This document shows positions 26,837-36,457 of a stretch of DNA of 64,000 nt, piece by piece. The notes beneath the pieces are model-generated. The model did not search any database. It was not told the DNA's origin and was given only the letters and a program-made list of their open reading frames with translations. Location of the stretch: the NCBI GenBank assembly GCA_965117025.1, contig OZ220746.1, positions 2,814,571 to 2,878,570 on the forward strand. The letters are read 5' to 3'. Source of the stretch: VXPQ01 sp965117025. GTDB lineage: Bacteria; Bacteroidota; Rhodothermia; Rhodothermales; VXPQ01. The translations under genes and the position numbers were made by a program. Numbering within the stretch: the first letter of the stretch is position 1; each line of letters opens with the position of its first letter.

Positions 26837-27958
26837 TCACCCGCTGTTTTTTTGCTTCTCCATGTATTCGATCAGGCGGCGCCCCGTTTTTGAAAACGCC
26901 AGGGCGCATAGTTCGGCGCTGTCGGCCCATTTCAGGGCACGCCCCTCAGGGGAACAGGGTGTCCCCGCTGCGATAGTCGCCCGGAAGGCATGGATCGTGA
27001 TGCGGAAGTGGCTGTATGCATGGGATATCCGGTGAACAAGGCCACCCGTCTCGATGGCCACGTTCCATTTCTCCTGCAAGGCGCGCCGGCACGTTGCCTC
27101 CAGTGTTTCGCCGGGTCTTTGCTTGCCGCCGGGAAATTCCCACAATCCTCCCAGCATAGCTTCCTCGGGGCGCTTGCATACCAGCAGGCGCCCGGCTTCA
27201 TCGGGAATGATGGCCACGGCCACATCGAAATGAGGCGTTTTTTTTCGGGGAGGCGTAACCGGGAATGCTTCCGGATCTCCCTGTTCCGCGGCGGCGCATA
27301 CGGACTCTATGGGGCACGCTCCGCAATAGGGGGTGGAGGGCCTGCACACGTTTGCCCCCAGTTCCATGACGGCCTGATTGAAAGCGCCTGGACGAGCCGG
27401 GTCCATGAGTAACGCCGCGATTTCCTGCAGGCGCCTGCGCGTTGCGGACCGGTTTGCGTCTTCGCCTACCCGGAATACTCGTGTAAGCACCCTTATTGCA
27501 TTCCCGTCGAGCGCCGGATAAGCTTTTCCGTAGGCAATCGAGAGTACGGCGGCGGCGGTATACGGCCCTACGCCGGGAAGAGAACGGATATCCTGCTCGT
27601 TGGACGGAATACATCCCCCGAAAGACTCGACGATGCGCCGGGCAGCCTTGTGCAGGTTTCGGGCACGGGAATAGTAGCCGAGGCCTTCCCAGCACGCAAG
27701 CACGTCGTCGAGGGAGGCGTCGGCAAGGTCCTCGACGGTCGGGAAACGCTTCACGAATCGCTGGTAGTATGGCTCTGCCTGATCGACGCGGGTCTGCTGG
27801 AGCATGACTTCGGACAACCAGATGCGGTACGGATCGGAGGTATTCCGCCATGGCATGTCCCGGTGTTCCGCGTCGTACCATGCCAGCAGGCTCTCCCGAA
27901 AGGCGCGCTTGTGTGCTGCGCCGAGCGGAACGTGTGCCGAAGGGACTCGTTTTGTCAT
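26837..27958 (-). CDS. mutY: A/G-specific adenine glycosylase
   Basis: A 373-residue base-excision repair enzyme that removes adenine paired with 8-oxoguanine. The catalytic Glu lies in SEVMLQQTRVDQ. The helix-hairpin-helix is IRSLPGVGPYTAAAVLSIA, the catalytic Asp is in PALDGNAIRVLTRV, and the iron-sulfur ligands follow C-x6-C-x2-C-x5-C (CRPSTPYCGACPIESVC). The C-terminal third is the Nudix-like 8-oxoG-recognition domain (LWEFPGGKQRPGETLEATCRR). Its ATG is only 8 bp from the ATG of the divergent BamA-like gene. Confidence 0.95.
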   Translation of the reverse strand: MTKRVPSAHVPLGAAHKRAFRESLLAWYDAEHRDMPWRNTSDPYRIWLSEVMLQQTRVDQAEPYYQRFVKRFPTVEDLADASLDDVLACWEGLGYYSRARNLHKAARRIVESFGGCIPSNEQDIRSLPGVGPYTAAAVLSIAYGKAYPALDGNAIRVLTRVFRVGEDANRSATRRRLQEIAALLMDPARPGAFNQAVMELGANVCRPSTPYCGACPIESVCAAAEQGDPEAFPVTPPRKKTPHFDVAVAIIPDEAGRLLVCKRPEEAMLGGLWEFPGGKQRPGETLEATCRRALQEKWNVAIETGGLVHRISHAYSHFRITIHAFRATIAAGTPCSPEGRALKWADSAELCALAFSKTGRRLIEYMEKQKNSG

Positions 27959-27966
27959 GCGTGGCC

Positions 27967-29631
27967 ATGCGGATCGAAACGTGGTTTGTACGGGCGCTCA
28001 CCCTTGCGGTTCTGGTGATTGCGGCGCCTGGAGGCCTGCTTCCGGAGGCGTATGCGCAATCCGGGAACAGGGAGCGCACTGTTCTGTCCGCCGATGCCCG
28101 GGAAGGCGGGATGGAGGCGAGAGAGGGCGGAGACGATGTGATGGCGCGCCTGCCCGATAGTACGCAGGTCTTTCTCGCGGAAGTACACATTACGGGCCTG
28201 GATCCGGGCCGCCTCCGTATTGTACGGACGGAGGTGGCGTTCGGAATTGGAGAACCATTCGATCCGCTCCGGATGGAGGCGGATATTGAACGGGTATTGT
28301 CTGTGCTGGAACGGGAGGGACTTCCCCTTTCGACCGCTTCCGTGGAGATGATCGGACGCTCCAGCGATACGCCGGATCGGCTTGCCGTCACGTTGCACAT
28401 CGTATCCGGTCCGGAGGTAGTGCTTCGGCGGTTCGACCTGGAGGGCGCCCGACGGACCCGGCCGCAACTTGTTATCCGTCTGGCAGGAATGAAACCGGGC
28501 ATGAAAATACGCCGGTTCGATGCGGAGCGGCTCCGTCGCCGTATTGCAGGAAAGGAACTCTTCGAGACCGTGGGTCTGCCGGTATTGCGTATAGCCGCCG
28601 ATACGTCGGCTGTGGTGCGTATTCCTGTAGAAGAAGGCCCTCCGGGGGCTTTCGATCTGGTGCTGGGATATTTACCTCCGTCGGAGGATGGTCAGCGTGG
28701 CAGCATTACGGGTAGCGGACATCTTGCGCTCCGCAATCCGTTCGGGCGGGGCCTCACGACGTCGTTGCGTCTGAACAGGCTGCCGGACCAGGTGACCCGC
28801 CTTGATCTTTCCGCGGCCTGGCCCTTCGCTTTCGGATTCCCGTTGGGATTGGAGGCAGGTTTTTCCGGCCTGGAGGAAGATTCCACATATGGAAAAAGGG
28901 CATACCGGGGTGAACTGAACTATGACCTTGCCCCGGGGATGAAGGCATTCGCCGGATTCAGCCGGGAAAGTACAGCGCCCGGGCAGGCCGGCGTACGCTT
29001 CGGGCCGGCAGGCCGGCAGGTGACCCCCATGGCAAAGGCGCGTTTCCTGGGCCTGGGCGTGCGCTTGTCGCTTCTTGACCACGCAGCGAATCCTGCACGG
29101 GGTTTTTACGTGGAGATGAACCTCGAAAGCGGCCGCAAGGAGCGCACGGAATACCATGTAGTCGGTATGGATACGCTTCGGAGCCGGACATTACTGGAGC
29201 AACGACGATTGTATGCAACAGGGCGCTGGTTTGCCCCGGTATTTTCCCGATCGGTCGTTGTGGTTGGCGTAGACGCCAACGTCCTGTTGAGTCCGGAATA
29301 CGATCGGAGCGATCTTTTCCGGTTCGGTGGTGCGGCGACGCTCAGGGGATACGATGAGGATCGGTTTTTGGGACGTATTGCTGGAAGGGCGCTTGCCGAA
29401 TATCGGATATTGATCGATGCGGTTTCGTATGCCTATGGCTTTTTCGATCTCGGCTATGTGGATCGTCCGGAGACGCCGGACTTGCGGACTATGCAGGGTA
29501 TTCACCCCGGTTACGGCGTGGGAATCCGATTCAGAACCGCTGCGGGCATTATGAATATGAGCGCTGCCTTGAATCCTGAGAGCGGGCCGGGGGATGTGCG
29601 TATCCATGCGGGCGTTTCCTTCGGGCTGTAA
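27967..29631 (+). CDS. BamA/TamA-family outer-membrane protein
   Basis: A 554-residue exported protein: signal peptide (FVRALTLAVLVIAAPGG, cleavage after AYAQ), one or two POTRA-like domains (about residues 60-215; EVHITGLDPGRLRIVRTEVAFGIGEPFD, VVLRRFDLEGARRTRPQLVIRLAGMKPG), then a 16-strand-type surface-antigen barrel. The barrel ends with GIRFRTAAGIMNMSAALNPESGPGDVRIHAGVSFGL. It is shorter than BamA (fewer POTRA domains), so a TamA- or Omp85-like accessory role is more likely than the essential BamA. ATG 27967 supplies the signal-peptide n-region. Confidence 0.8.
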   Translation: MRIETWFVRALTLAVLVIAAPGGLLPEAYAQSGNRERTVLSADAREGGMEAREGGDDVMARLPDSTQVFLAEVHITGLDPGRLRIVRTEVAFGIGEPFDPLRMEADIERVLSVLEREGLPLSTASVEMIGRSSDTPDRLAVTLHIVSGPEVVLRRFDLEGARRTRPQLVIRLAGMKPGMKIRRFDAERLRRRIAGKELFETVGLPVLRIAADTSAVVRIPVEEGPPGAFDLVLGYLPPSEDGQRGSITGSGHLALRNPFGRGLTTSLRLNRLPDQVTRLDLSAAWPFAFGFPLGLEAGFSGLEEDSTYGKRAYRGELNYDLAPGMKAFAGFSRESTAPGQAGVRFGPAGRQVTPMAKARFLGLGVRLSLLDHAANPARGFYVEMNLESGRKERTEYHVVGMDTLRSRTLLEQRRLYATGRWFAPVFSRSVVVVGVDANVLLSPEYDRSDLFRFGGAATLRGYDEDRFLGRIAGRALAEYRILIDAVSYAYGFFDLGYVDRPETPDLRTMQGIHPGYGVGIRFRTAAGIMNMSAALNPESGPGDVRIHAGVSFGL

Positions 29632-29782
29632 CCGTTATCGGCAGGAGCAGCCTGCAAGGGAAGGCCGATACGCCGGGCGGAAAAGGGGACCCATATTCCG
29701 GCGTGTGCGTTCGGAGGGGGCATCTCGGAAATCCTAATGCCCCCACAAGATCACAGACGTTTCGCCCGGTCCATTTTTCGTT

Positions 29783-30358
29783 ATGCAGAATCTCATCGAA
29801 AAAGAGCGTTCGTCCGAGCAATTGCTCGACGGCAAATTGCTTAAGGTGTATCGCGACAGGGTTCTTCTTCCGGATGGGAAAGAAGGGGTTCGGGAGTGGA
29901 TCGATCATCCCGGGGCCTCCGCTGTGGTGCCGTTGTTTCCGGATGGCTCGACCTTGCTGGTGCGTCAGTTCCGGTACCCGGCCAAAAGCACGTTTCTTGA
30001 AGTACCCGCCGGGAAATTAGACAAGCCGGGGGAAGACCCTGCCGAAGCAGCAGCCCGCGAACTGGAGGAGGAAACCGGGTGGTGCGCGGCATCCTTCACG
30101 AGGCTGGGCGCTCTTTTTCCTTGTCTCGGCTACAGCAATGAGATCATTCATTTATATCTTGCCGAAGACCTTACGAAGGTTGGGGCGCAGCGTCTCGAGC
30201 AAGGTGAATTCATGGAAGTGGTGTCGACATCCTTTGACCATGCGCTGAAACTTGTATGGGAGGGAGGTATCGTCGATATGAAGTCTGCGTTGGCCTTGCT
30301 CTATGCGCGTTACCATCTTGACCAGCGAAAGGCGGCTTCGGTAGCAGCATCAACGTGA
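29783..30358 (+). CDS. Nudix hydrolase (ADP-ribose pyrophosphatase type)
   Basis: A 191-residue Nudix protein. The Nudix box GX5EX7REUXEEXGU is complete, running from GKLDKPGEDPAEAA into RELEEETGW. The upstream SAVVPLFPDGSTLLVRQFRYPAKSTFLEVPAGK matches the ADP-ribose pyrophosphatase group, which splits ADP-ribose to AMP and ribose-5-phosphate. The exact substrate is not provable from sequence. It is followed by secG after about 140 bp. Confidence 0.88.
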   Translation: MQNLIEKERSSEQLLDGKLLKVYRDRVLLPDGKEGVREWIDHPGASAVVPLFPDGSTLLVRQFRYPAKSTFLEVPAGKLDKPGEDPAEAAARELEEETGWCAASFTRLGALFPCLGYSNEIIHLYLAEDLTKVGAQRLEQGEFMEVVSTSFDHALKLVWEGGIVDMKSALALLYARYHLDQRKAASVAAST

Positions 30359-30497
30359 GGATAAACATTCCCGCCGCCGGCGCATGGATCCTGATGCGGG
30401 TGTTCGGCGTACCGGAACGGCTGCGGCGTGTCAGGCCTGATCGTTCATCAGCGCGGGCGCGGTCGGCAACCATTCTATATTCAACGATACGGCGACG

Positions 30498-30851
30498 ATG
30501 TTTACGTTCATCATCATACTGATCGCATTGATTGCGGTCCTGATTACGCTGGTAGTGCTTGTGCAGAGTGGCCGGGGAGGCGGGCTTGCCGGTATTGCCG
30601 CAGGCGGAGCTACACAACAAATTCTGGGAACGCGTCAGGCCCCGGATGTACTTGAGAAAGCGACCTGGATGCTCGCCACGCTGTTCATCGTACTTTGCGT
30701 CGTGTCGAACTTCACTATTGGAGAGGAGCAGGTGCAGGAAAGCGTGATTCAGCAGCAGGCGCAGGAAGAACAAACGACCCCTGCACTGCCTCCTGTCGGG
30801 GAGCAGCAGGAACTCCCGGCGCTGCCGGAGCCGGTTCCCGCCGAAGAGTAA
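30498..30851 (+). CDS. secG: Preprotein translocase subunit SecG
   Basis: A 117-residue membrane protein: helix 1 (FIIILIALIAVLITLVVLVQ), the SecG loop SGRGGGLAGIAAGGATQQILGTRQAPDVLEKATW, and helix 2 (MLATLFIVLCVVSNF). An extra 40-residue Gln/Glu/Pro-rich tail follows, as is common for SecG in this phylum. It assists SecYE in export. The RNase P RNA gene lies convergent to it, starting 23 bp after the stop. Confidence 0.93.
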   Translation: MFTFIIILIALIAVLITLVVLVQSGRGGGLAGIAAGGATQQILGTRQAPDVLEKATWMLATLFIVLCVVSNFTIGEEQVQESVIQQQAQEEQTTPALPPVGEQQELPALPEPVPAEE

Positions 30852-30874
30852 GCCCTTCTGGCGTATCGCGGCAC

Positions 30875-31281
<407 letters not shown>

Positions 31282-31391
31282 TATTTCGGAGAATGTACCG
31301 GGCTGTACACGCTGGTTCACCCTGTTGTCCTGTCTTCGCCAATGGCGAGAGGACGGTGGCAGAATCACCTGTGCGCCTTCGTACGATCCGG

Positions 31392-32150
31392 CTATGCGTT
31401 TGTTGCCTCGATCGTCTTGAAAAACAGGTCGCTGTCTACGATGATCCGTCCTGTATGCTCACAGGCCACAATGCGATTTCCCTGGCGAATCTCGACCTGA
31501 CGCTGCGGAGGAACGGCAAAACCGGCTGCGGCGCCCCGTTCGATGGGCACTACCGCCCTGCCGTCGTGCAGGCGTCCCCGCAGACGTTCATAAGCGAGTA
31601 AATAGCGGCCATCCACCTTTTGGGCGGCTTCGGCTCGTTTTTCTTCCAGATGGGCCTGTTCCTGCTTGGTGTCGTCAAGCACCTCCTGCAGGTCTTTTTC
31701 CTTCGTAGCAAGAATTTCGTCCAGCTCTTTCATCCGGGTCTCGGCCTCCTCGATAACAGCCTTATGCCCATCCTCGTTCTGGGTGATTTCCTCGATACGC
31801 TTTTTCGCTTCTTCGATGCGCTGTTTTTGTGTTTCGACTTCCTTCGTAAGTGCGTCGTACTCGCGGTTATTTCTTACCTGGAGTTGCTGCTCCTCATACC
31901 GCGCAATGAGCAGTTCGGCGTCCTTGATGCCTGTTTCGGATGTTTTCTTGTCTTCCTGGTTTTGTATTTCTTCGTGTTTGTATTTCTCGATGCGTGTAGA
32001 AAGTCCTTCCTTTTCATCCCGGAGGTCGCGAATTTCCTCGGGCAGATCGCCGCGCAGTTTTTCGATCTGGTCTATTTGACTGTCGATGTACTGGAGACAG
32101 ATAAGGGACCGCAGTTGTTCGCCGGTACTTGTCTCCTGAGAAGTGGGCAT
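31392..32150 (-). CDS. Coiled-coil protein of the C4-type zinc ribbon family, ribbon degenerate
   Basis: A 252-residue protein made mainly of a long coiled coil (about residues 25-190, Glu/Lys/Gln heptads), matching the COG1579 family. The C-terminal domain follows the family pattern AVVPIERGAAAGFAVPPQRQVEIRQGNRIVACEHTGR, but of the four zinc-binding Cys only one remains (in CEHTG). The role of the family is unknown. ATG 32150 is chosen over an upstream ATG at 32192. It precedes rnpB and follows the Nif3-like gene, all on the minus strand. Confidence 0.8.
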   Translation of the reverse strand: MPTSQETSTGEQLRSLICLQYIDSQIDQIEKLRGDLPEEIRDLRDEKEGLSTRIEKYKHEEIQNQEDKKTSETGIKDAELLIARYEEQQLQVRNNREYDALTKEVETQKQRIEEAKKRIEEITQNEDGHKAVIEEAETRMKELDEILATKEKDLQEVLDDTKQEQAHLEEKRAEAAQKVDGRYLLAYERLRGRLHDGRAVVPIERGAAAGFAVPPQRQVEIRQGNRIVACEHTGRIIVDSDLFFKTIEATNA

Positions 32151-32198
32151 CTTGTATATCTGGATGGCGAAATTAAGGACTGACAGGTGCAAGCGCAG

Positions 32199-33020
32199 CT
32201 AACGTTTCGAGGGAATAAAAGTTCGCACGGGGCTTGTACTGGTTTGCGTACGTCGCCAGACTGTCTGCGGGAATTGCTTTGCCAGTGCGTTCACAAGCAG
32301 GCTTTCCGTGAATTTTTCCGTTTCGTAGTGTCCGGCATCGATCAGGGCAGGGTACGGATGCCCTTGTGTGTCGAGCACGTTGAAAAAGTCATGATATTTT
32401 ATATCCGCGGTGACGTAGGCGTCTGCGCCGCGAGAGGCTGCTTCCTCGATCAGGTTGCTTCCTGCTCCGCCACACACGGCTACGCGCTCGATAGATGCTT
32501 CGGAGTCACCCGCATAACGCAATGCAGGCGTTTCGAGGCGCTCGGCGATAATTTCGAGGAAGGCCTGCAAGCGAATGGGGGCAGGCAATGAGCCGATTAC
32601 TCCGAAGCCGGTTTCGCCGCTCTCGGAGGGCTGGAGAAATTCGGTATGCGTAAGTCCCAGTTGCTTTGCAAGGGCAAACGATACGCCCCCCGAGGCAGCG
32701 TCAAGGTTCGTATGGATGCTGTACAGTGCGATGTTTTCGGCAGCGAGGCGCCAGACCAGATTCGGGACATAGGTTTCTGTAGTGACGGCATGCAGAGGGC
32801 GAAAAAGGAGCGGATGGTGGGTGACGATAAGCGTCGCCCCCAACGTTTTCGCCTCGTTGAGCAGTTCCGGCGTCATGTCCAGGCCAAGAAGCGCCGTCCG
32901 GATTTTCGCATCGGGGTTACCCACCTGCAGGCCGGCATTGTCGTAGGACATCGCCGATGAGAGAGGCGCCCATGCTTCGAGAAATTCCGCAATTTGTCGG
33001 ACAGTGGGGGTATCGGGCAT
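32199..33020 (-). CDS. Nif3-like dinuclear metal centre protein
   Basis: A 273-residue protein of the NIF3/YbgI/YqfO family. Metal-binding motifs are THHPLLFRP, SIHTNLDAASGG and, near the end, DAGHYETE. Family members are annotated as GTP cyclohydrolase 1 type 2, but their physiological role is unclear. This is the short form without the PII-like insert. ATG 33020 is preferred; ATG 33050 would add ten residues. It precedes the coiled-coil gene with a 48-bp gap, and the 165-bp inverted-repeat element lies just upstream of its start. Confidence 0.9.
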   Translation of the reverse strand: MPDTPTVRQIAEFLEAWAPLSSAMSYDNAGLQVGNPDAKIRTALLGLDMTPELLNEAKTLGATLIVTHHPLLFRPLHAVTTETYVPNLVWRLAAENIALYSIHTNLDAASGGVSFALAKQLGLTHTEFLQPSESGETGFGVIGSLPAPIRLQAFLEIIAERLETPALRYAGDSEASIERVAVCGGAGSNLIEEAASRGADAYVTADIKYHDFFNVLDTQGHPYPALIDAGHYETEKFTESLLVNALAKQFPQTVWRRTQTSTSPVRTFIPSKR

Positions 33021-33063
33021 GGGGATCGCCTCGGAAGATTCAAAATGCAAGCCCGGAAAAACC

Positions 33064-33228
33064 AGGGTCTGTTAACACTATGCAGCGGCGCAGAGCGGGT
33101 TCCGCCGGTCACGGCGCCACTCTTCGTTACTCGTCGCTCATTTGGAACCACCAAACTTCACTCCTCGTGCCTTGATTGACGCCGTGCCTGACGGAACAGA
33201 GCATCGCTGCATAGTATTAACAGACCCT
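33064..33228. repeat. 165-bp element with 24-bp terminal inverted repeats
   Basis: Bases 33064-33087 and 33205-33228 are inverse complements with one mismatch in 24 (ends AGGGTCTGTTAA and TTAACAGACCCT). TCACGGCGCCACT occurs inside (33109-33121) and again just outside the right end (33231-33243). The interior has no credible gene. It fills most of the 305-bp gap between the Nif3-like and RpiB-like genes and resembles a non-autonomous mobile element. Confidence 0.75.
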
Positions 33229-33325
33229 GATCACGGCGCCACTGGTTCACAAGGGAGCAGGGGGCGTCCGGCTGCGTTTGACGTTTTGTTTCAAGTCCCA
33301 TACCATAATCTGTTTCCCGAATTCC

Positions 33326-33775
33326 ATGCGCATTGCGGTCAGTACGGACGAATGGTTGCCTCTTGTCAAAACCTTGCTCGAGGAACTCGTGCAGCGAGGA
33401 CATGAACCACTGTACTTCGGACCCGAGACGGAAAAGGATACGGCGGATTGGCCGGAGGTGACCCTGAAGGCGATCGGAGCCGTTCGGAATGGTGAGGCTG
33501 ATGAGGCTATCGTACTGTGCTGGACGGGCACGGGTTGCTCTATTGTGGCCAACAAGGTGCCCGGCATACGCGCCGCGTTGTGCCACGATGGGGAGACGGC
33601 AAAGGGATCCCGCATCTGGAATCACGCGAACGTACTGGCGCTGAGCCTGCGGGCTACCTCACCGGCTATACTGCGAGAGATACTGGATCGCTGGTTCGAT
33701 ACGCCTTTTGGAGAGGATGTCTGGAATACCCGACAGATAGCCCGGGTGCAACAGGTCGAGGAAACGGGAGAATAA
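33326..33775 (+). CDS. RpiB/LacAB-family sugar-phosphate isomerase
   Basis: A 149-residue RpiB-fold protein: MRIAVSTDEWLPLVKTLLEELVQRGHEPLYFGP, the active-site loop VLCWTGTGCSIVANKVPGIRAALCHD (RpiB normally has LICGTGIG), and WNHANVLALSLR. The enzymes interconvert ribose-5-P and ribulose-5-P or act on related sugar phosphates. The altered GTG loop (CWTGTG) suggests a subgroup whose substrate may differ. ATG 33326 is the family start. Confidence 0.82.
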   Translation: MRIAVSTDEWLPLVKTLLEELVQRGHEPLYFGPETEKDTADWPEVTLKAIGAVRNGEADEAIVLCWTGTGCSIVANKVPGIRAALCHDGETAKGSRIWNHANVLALSLRATSPAILREILDRWFDTPFGEDVWNTRQIARVQQVEETGE

Positions 33776-33783
33776 GGCAGAAC

Positions 33784-35076
33784 TCATTGCCCGTATGCCT
33801 GGGCGCTGGCTATTCCCCGCGCCTCATCGACACGAAGCAGCAGAAAGGCGCCCGCAATGAAGAAAGCCGCCACGATGGCCATGCCGGCCCGTTGGCTGTT
33901 GAACAGACCTGTTACGATGCCCAGCAGCACGGGCCCGAGGAATGCAGTCGCCTTGCCCGAGAAAGCGAACAGGCCGTAGTATTCGTTTTCCTTGCCGGAA
34001 GGAATGAAGCGCCCCATGAGCGAACGGCTGGCGGATTGATTGGGACCGGCGCATATGCCGCCGAGGATCGCCGCAACCCAGAACAGGCCGATGTTTGTCG
34101 TGAATACGGCAATGATCGTTCCAAGGGTAAGTACCGCAAGGCTGATAAGGATGGTGGCGCGGCCACCGAGCCGGTCGTCCAGAAAGCCGAAGGCCCAGGC
34201 GCCGATGCCTGCTGCAATGTTCAGAGCAATCCCGAAGAGAAAAATATCTTCGGTGGAGAATCCGAGCGTACCCGTGGCGTAGATGCCTCCGAAGGCGAAG
34301 AGCGTGATGAGGCCGTCATTGTATACCAGGCGGGCAAGGAGCAGGCGGAACAGGTCTTTGGAACGGCGTACTTCGCGCAACGTACGCCTCAGTTCGTGTA
34401 TGGACGTTTGCAGGGCCCTGCCGGCAGCGAGTGGTTTTGCGGGCAGGGATTTCTTCAGGATGAGAAAAAGAGGCAGCGAAAAGACCCCGTACCAGACTGC
34501 CACGAGCAGATTTGTCGCCCGCACATGTGCTCCTGTTTCCCGGATGAGTCCAAAGGGGGGTGTTTCAGGGGCCACAAAAACGAAGTAACCGATCAGAAGG
34601 CAGCACAAGCCGCCTGCGTACCCGAGCGCCCAGCCGTATCCCGATATGCGTCCGATCCGCCGGGACGAGGCCAGTTCGGGCAGGAAGGCGTTGTAGAAGA
34701 CATTTGCAAGCTCGAAGGCGATGTTGCCCACCGTGAACACGACCAGCGCGAACAGCACATCGCCCGGGCCCGCAAAGTATAAGCCCGCCGAGGCGGCGAT
34801 ACACAATACCGTGGAGAGCAAAAGGAACTGCTTGCGCAGTCCGTTCCGGTCCGCAAGAAGGCCCAGCCAGGGGGAAAGCAGGGCAACGACGATCTGGGAC
34901 AGGGCTACGGCGCGTGACCAGAGCGCTGTGCCGGATACGGCATTTTCAGCGATCGCATCTGTGAAGTACGTGGCGAATACGAAGGTGACGACGAGCGTCG
35001 TGAACGCCGAATTGGCGAAGTCGTACGCGGCCCATGCGGTGACGGCGCCCCGGGGATGTTTCGTGAGGGAGGTCAT
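33784..35076 (-). CDS. MFS transporter, UMF1 (Atg22-like) family
   Basis: A 430-residue, 12-helix transporter. AWAAYDFANSAFTTLVVTFVFATYF at the start, the loop LGLLADRNGLRKQ, NVFYNAFLPELASSRRIGRISGYGWALGYAGG and GPNQSASRSLMGRFIPSGKENEYYGLF are the UMF1 hallmarks. The substrate is unknown; eukaryotic relatives export amino acids from vacuoles. The start codon overlaps the stop of the aminotransferase gene by four bases (ATGA), so the two are translationally coupled. Confidence 0.9.
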   Translation of the reverse strand: MTSLTKHPRGAVTAWAAYDFANSAFTTLVVTFVFATYFTDAIAENAVSGTALWSRAVALSQIVVALLSPWLGLLADRNGLRKQFLLLSTVLCIAASAGLYFAGPGDVLFALVVFTVGNIAFELANVFYNAFLPELASSRRIGRISGYGWALGYAGGLCCLLIGYFVFVAPETPPFGLIRETGAHVRATNLLVAVWYGVFSLPLFLILKKSLPAKPLAAGRALQTSIHELRRTLREVRRSKDLFRLLLARLVYNDGLITLFAFGGIYATGTLGFSTEDIFLFGIALNIAAGIGAWAFGFLDDRLGGRATILISLAVLTLGTIIAVFTTNIGLFWVAAILGGICAGPNQSASRSLMGRFIPSGKENEYYGLFAFSGKATAFLGPVLLGIVTGLFNSQRAGMAIVAAFFIAGAFLLLRVDEARGIASAQAYGQ

Positions 35077-36296
35077 GCGCCTTTCGAGGAGATGGCATGT
35101 ACTGCTTCGCAGAACCGGTCGATTTCTTCTTCCGTGTTGTAGTAATGCACGGAAGCACGCACCATTTCGGGCAGGTTACGCTCCATGGCGTCAAGCAGCG
35201 TGTGGGAGGGCAGAGACACGGTGATATGCATGGATTGCTCACGAAGGCGTGATTTTACAATGGATGCCGCCACGTTTGCAATGTCGAAGGTCACAATGCC
35301 GCCCCGGTCCGCTCCCGTATCCCGCACGCGGATACCGTCCAGGTCATCGAGGCGCTGCCGCAGCAGGTCGGCAAGGGCGCGGATGCGCTCCCGGATGGCG
35401 TCGAGTCCCAGGTCCAGCGCATAATCGACGGCGGCGCCCAGGCCGAGCTTCATGGCCAGATTGGATTCCCACATTTCGAATGCGCGCATTCCTTCAAGGG
35501 GTCTGTACGCATCAGGGGTTACCCATGTCGCATTGTGCAAGTCCGGCATCGGCGGTTCAATATGGTTCAGGAAGGCGCGGCGGACATAGAGAAATCCCGT
35601 TCCGCGCGGCGCGCGCAGAAATTTTCGCCCCGTGGAGGAAAGCATGTCGCAGCCAATGCGCGTGACGTCCAGCGGCAGCTGTCCTGCCGATTGACACGCG
35701 TCCAGCAAGTACGGTATGCCATGCCTGCGGGCAATCTTTCCGACGGCTTCAGCCGGGTTGATGATACCGCCGTTTGTAGGAATGTGCGTAAGGGCGATGA
35801 GCGCCACGCGCCCGTCAATACGCCGCTCGAATGCGTCGAGGTCGAGGTCGCCCGCATGGTCACAGGGCGCTACGTCTATTTCCAGGCCGTCTTTCCGGGC
35901 GCGGTGCAGAAAGGCGATGAAATTGCTTGCATAGGATGTGCGGGTAGTAAGAATTTTAGCGCCTCGTGGTATTCGCAGGCCTTGAAAGGCGAGGTGCCAT
36001 GCGCGTGTGGCGCTGTCGGCAAGCGCGATTTCTTCCGGGGAGGCGTGCAGGAGCGTGGCGATGCTCCGGTATATCGCCTCATGCCGGGCATGTGCTTCTT
36101 CTGCGGCCTCGTATCCTCCTATGCGCGTTTCCAACCGGAGATGCCCGATGCAGGCGTCGAGCACCGGGCTCGGCATAAGCGATGCGCCGGCATTGTTGAA
36201 ATGCACTACTTTTTCACAGGCCGGTGTGTCCCGGCGAGTGCGGGCTACATCAATGAACCTGGTATCCGGGACAGGGGATGGCGATGCGTAATTCAT
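35073..36296 (-). CDS. Class V aminotransferase-fold PLP enzyme
   Basis: A 407-residue PLP-dependent enzyme of the cysteine desulfurase/isopenicillin-epimerase fold. HFNNAGASLMPSPVLDA is near the N-terminus, the PLP-phosphate segment is LADSATRAWHLAFQGL, the ring-stacking/Asp region is LLDACQSAGQLPLDV, and the Schiff-base Lys is in SSTGRKFLRAPRGTGFLYV. No catalytic Cys loop typical of IscS or SufS is evident, so lyase or epimerase activity is as likely as desulfuration. Coupled by 4-bp overlap to the UMF1 transporter, which may handle its substrate or product. ATG 36296 chosen by family alignment. Confidence 0.85.
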   Translation of the reverse strand: MNYASPSPVPDTRFIDVARTRRDTPACEKVVHFNNAGASLMPSPVLDACIGHLRLETRIGGYEAAEEAHARHEAIYRSIATLLHASPEEIALADSATRAWHLAFQGLRIPRGAKILTTRTSYASNFIAFLHRARKDGLEIDVAPCDHAGDLDLDAFERRIDGRVALIALTHIPTNGGIINPAEAVGKIARRHGIPYLLDACQSAGQLPLDVTRIGCDMLSSTGRKFLRAPRGTGFLYVRRAFLNHIEPPMPDLHNATWVTPDAYRPLEGMRAFEMWESNLAMKLGLGAAVDYALDLGLDAIRERIRALADLLRQRLDDLDGIRVRDTGADRGGIVTFDIANVAASIVKSRLREQSMHITVSLPSHTLLDAMERNLPEMVRASVHYYNTEEEIDRFCEAVHAISSKGA

Positions 36297-36457
36297 GGAA
36301 ACGGCGGATGTACGACGGCGTTGCATGGCAAGTATACAACCGTTCCTTTCAAGGTTCCTGAATGCAGCGACGTATACGGTGCTGTGCGTCATGTGTCCAT
36401 TTTGCAAGCCGTACAGGGTACGCTTGCTTCGTTGCACCCTGCTGGTACGTTGATATA

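Noticed and set aside
33517..34782. 421-codon plus-strand frame opposite the UMF1 transporter
   Set aside because: Low-complexity charged sequence with no family; the transporter on the minus strand is clear.
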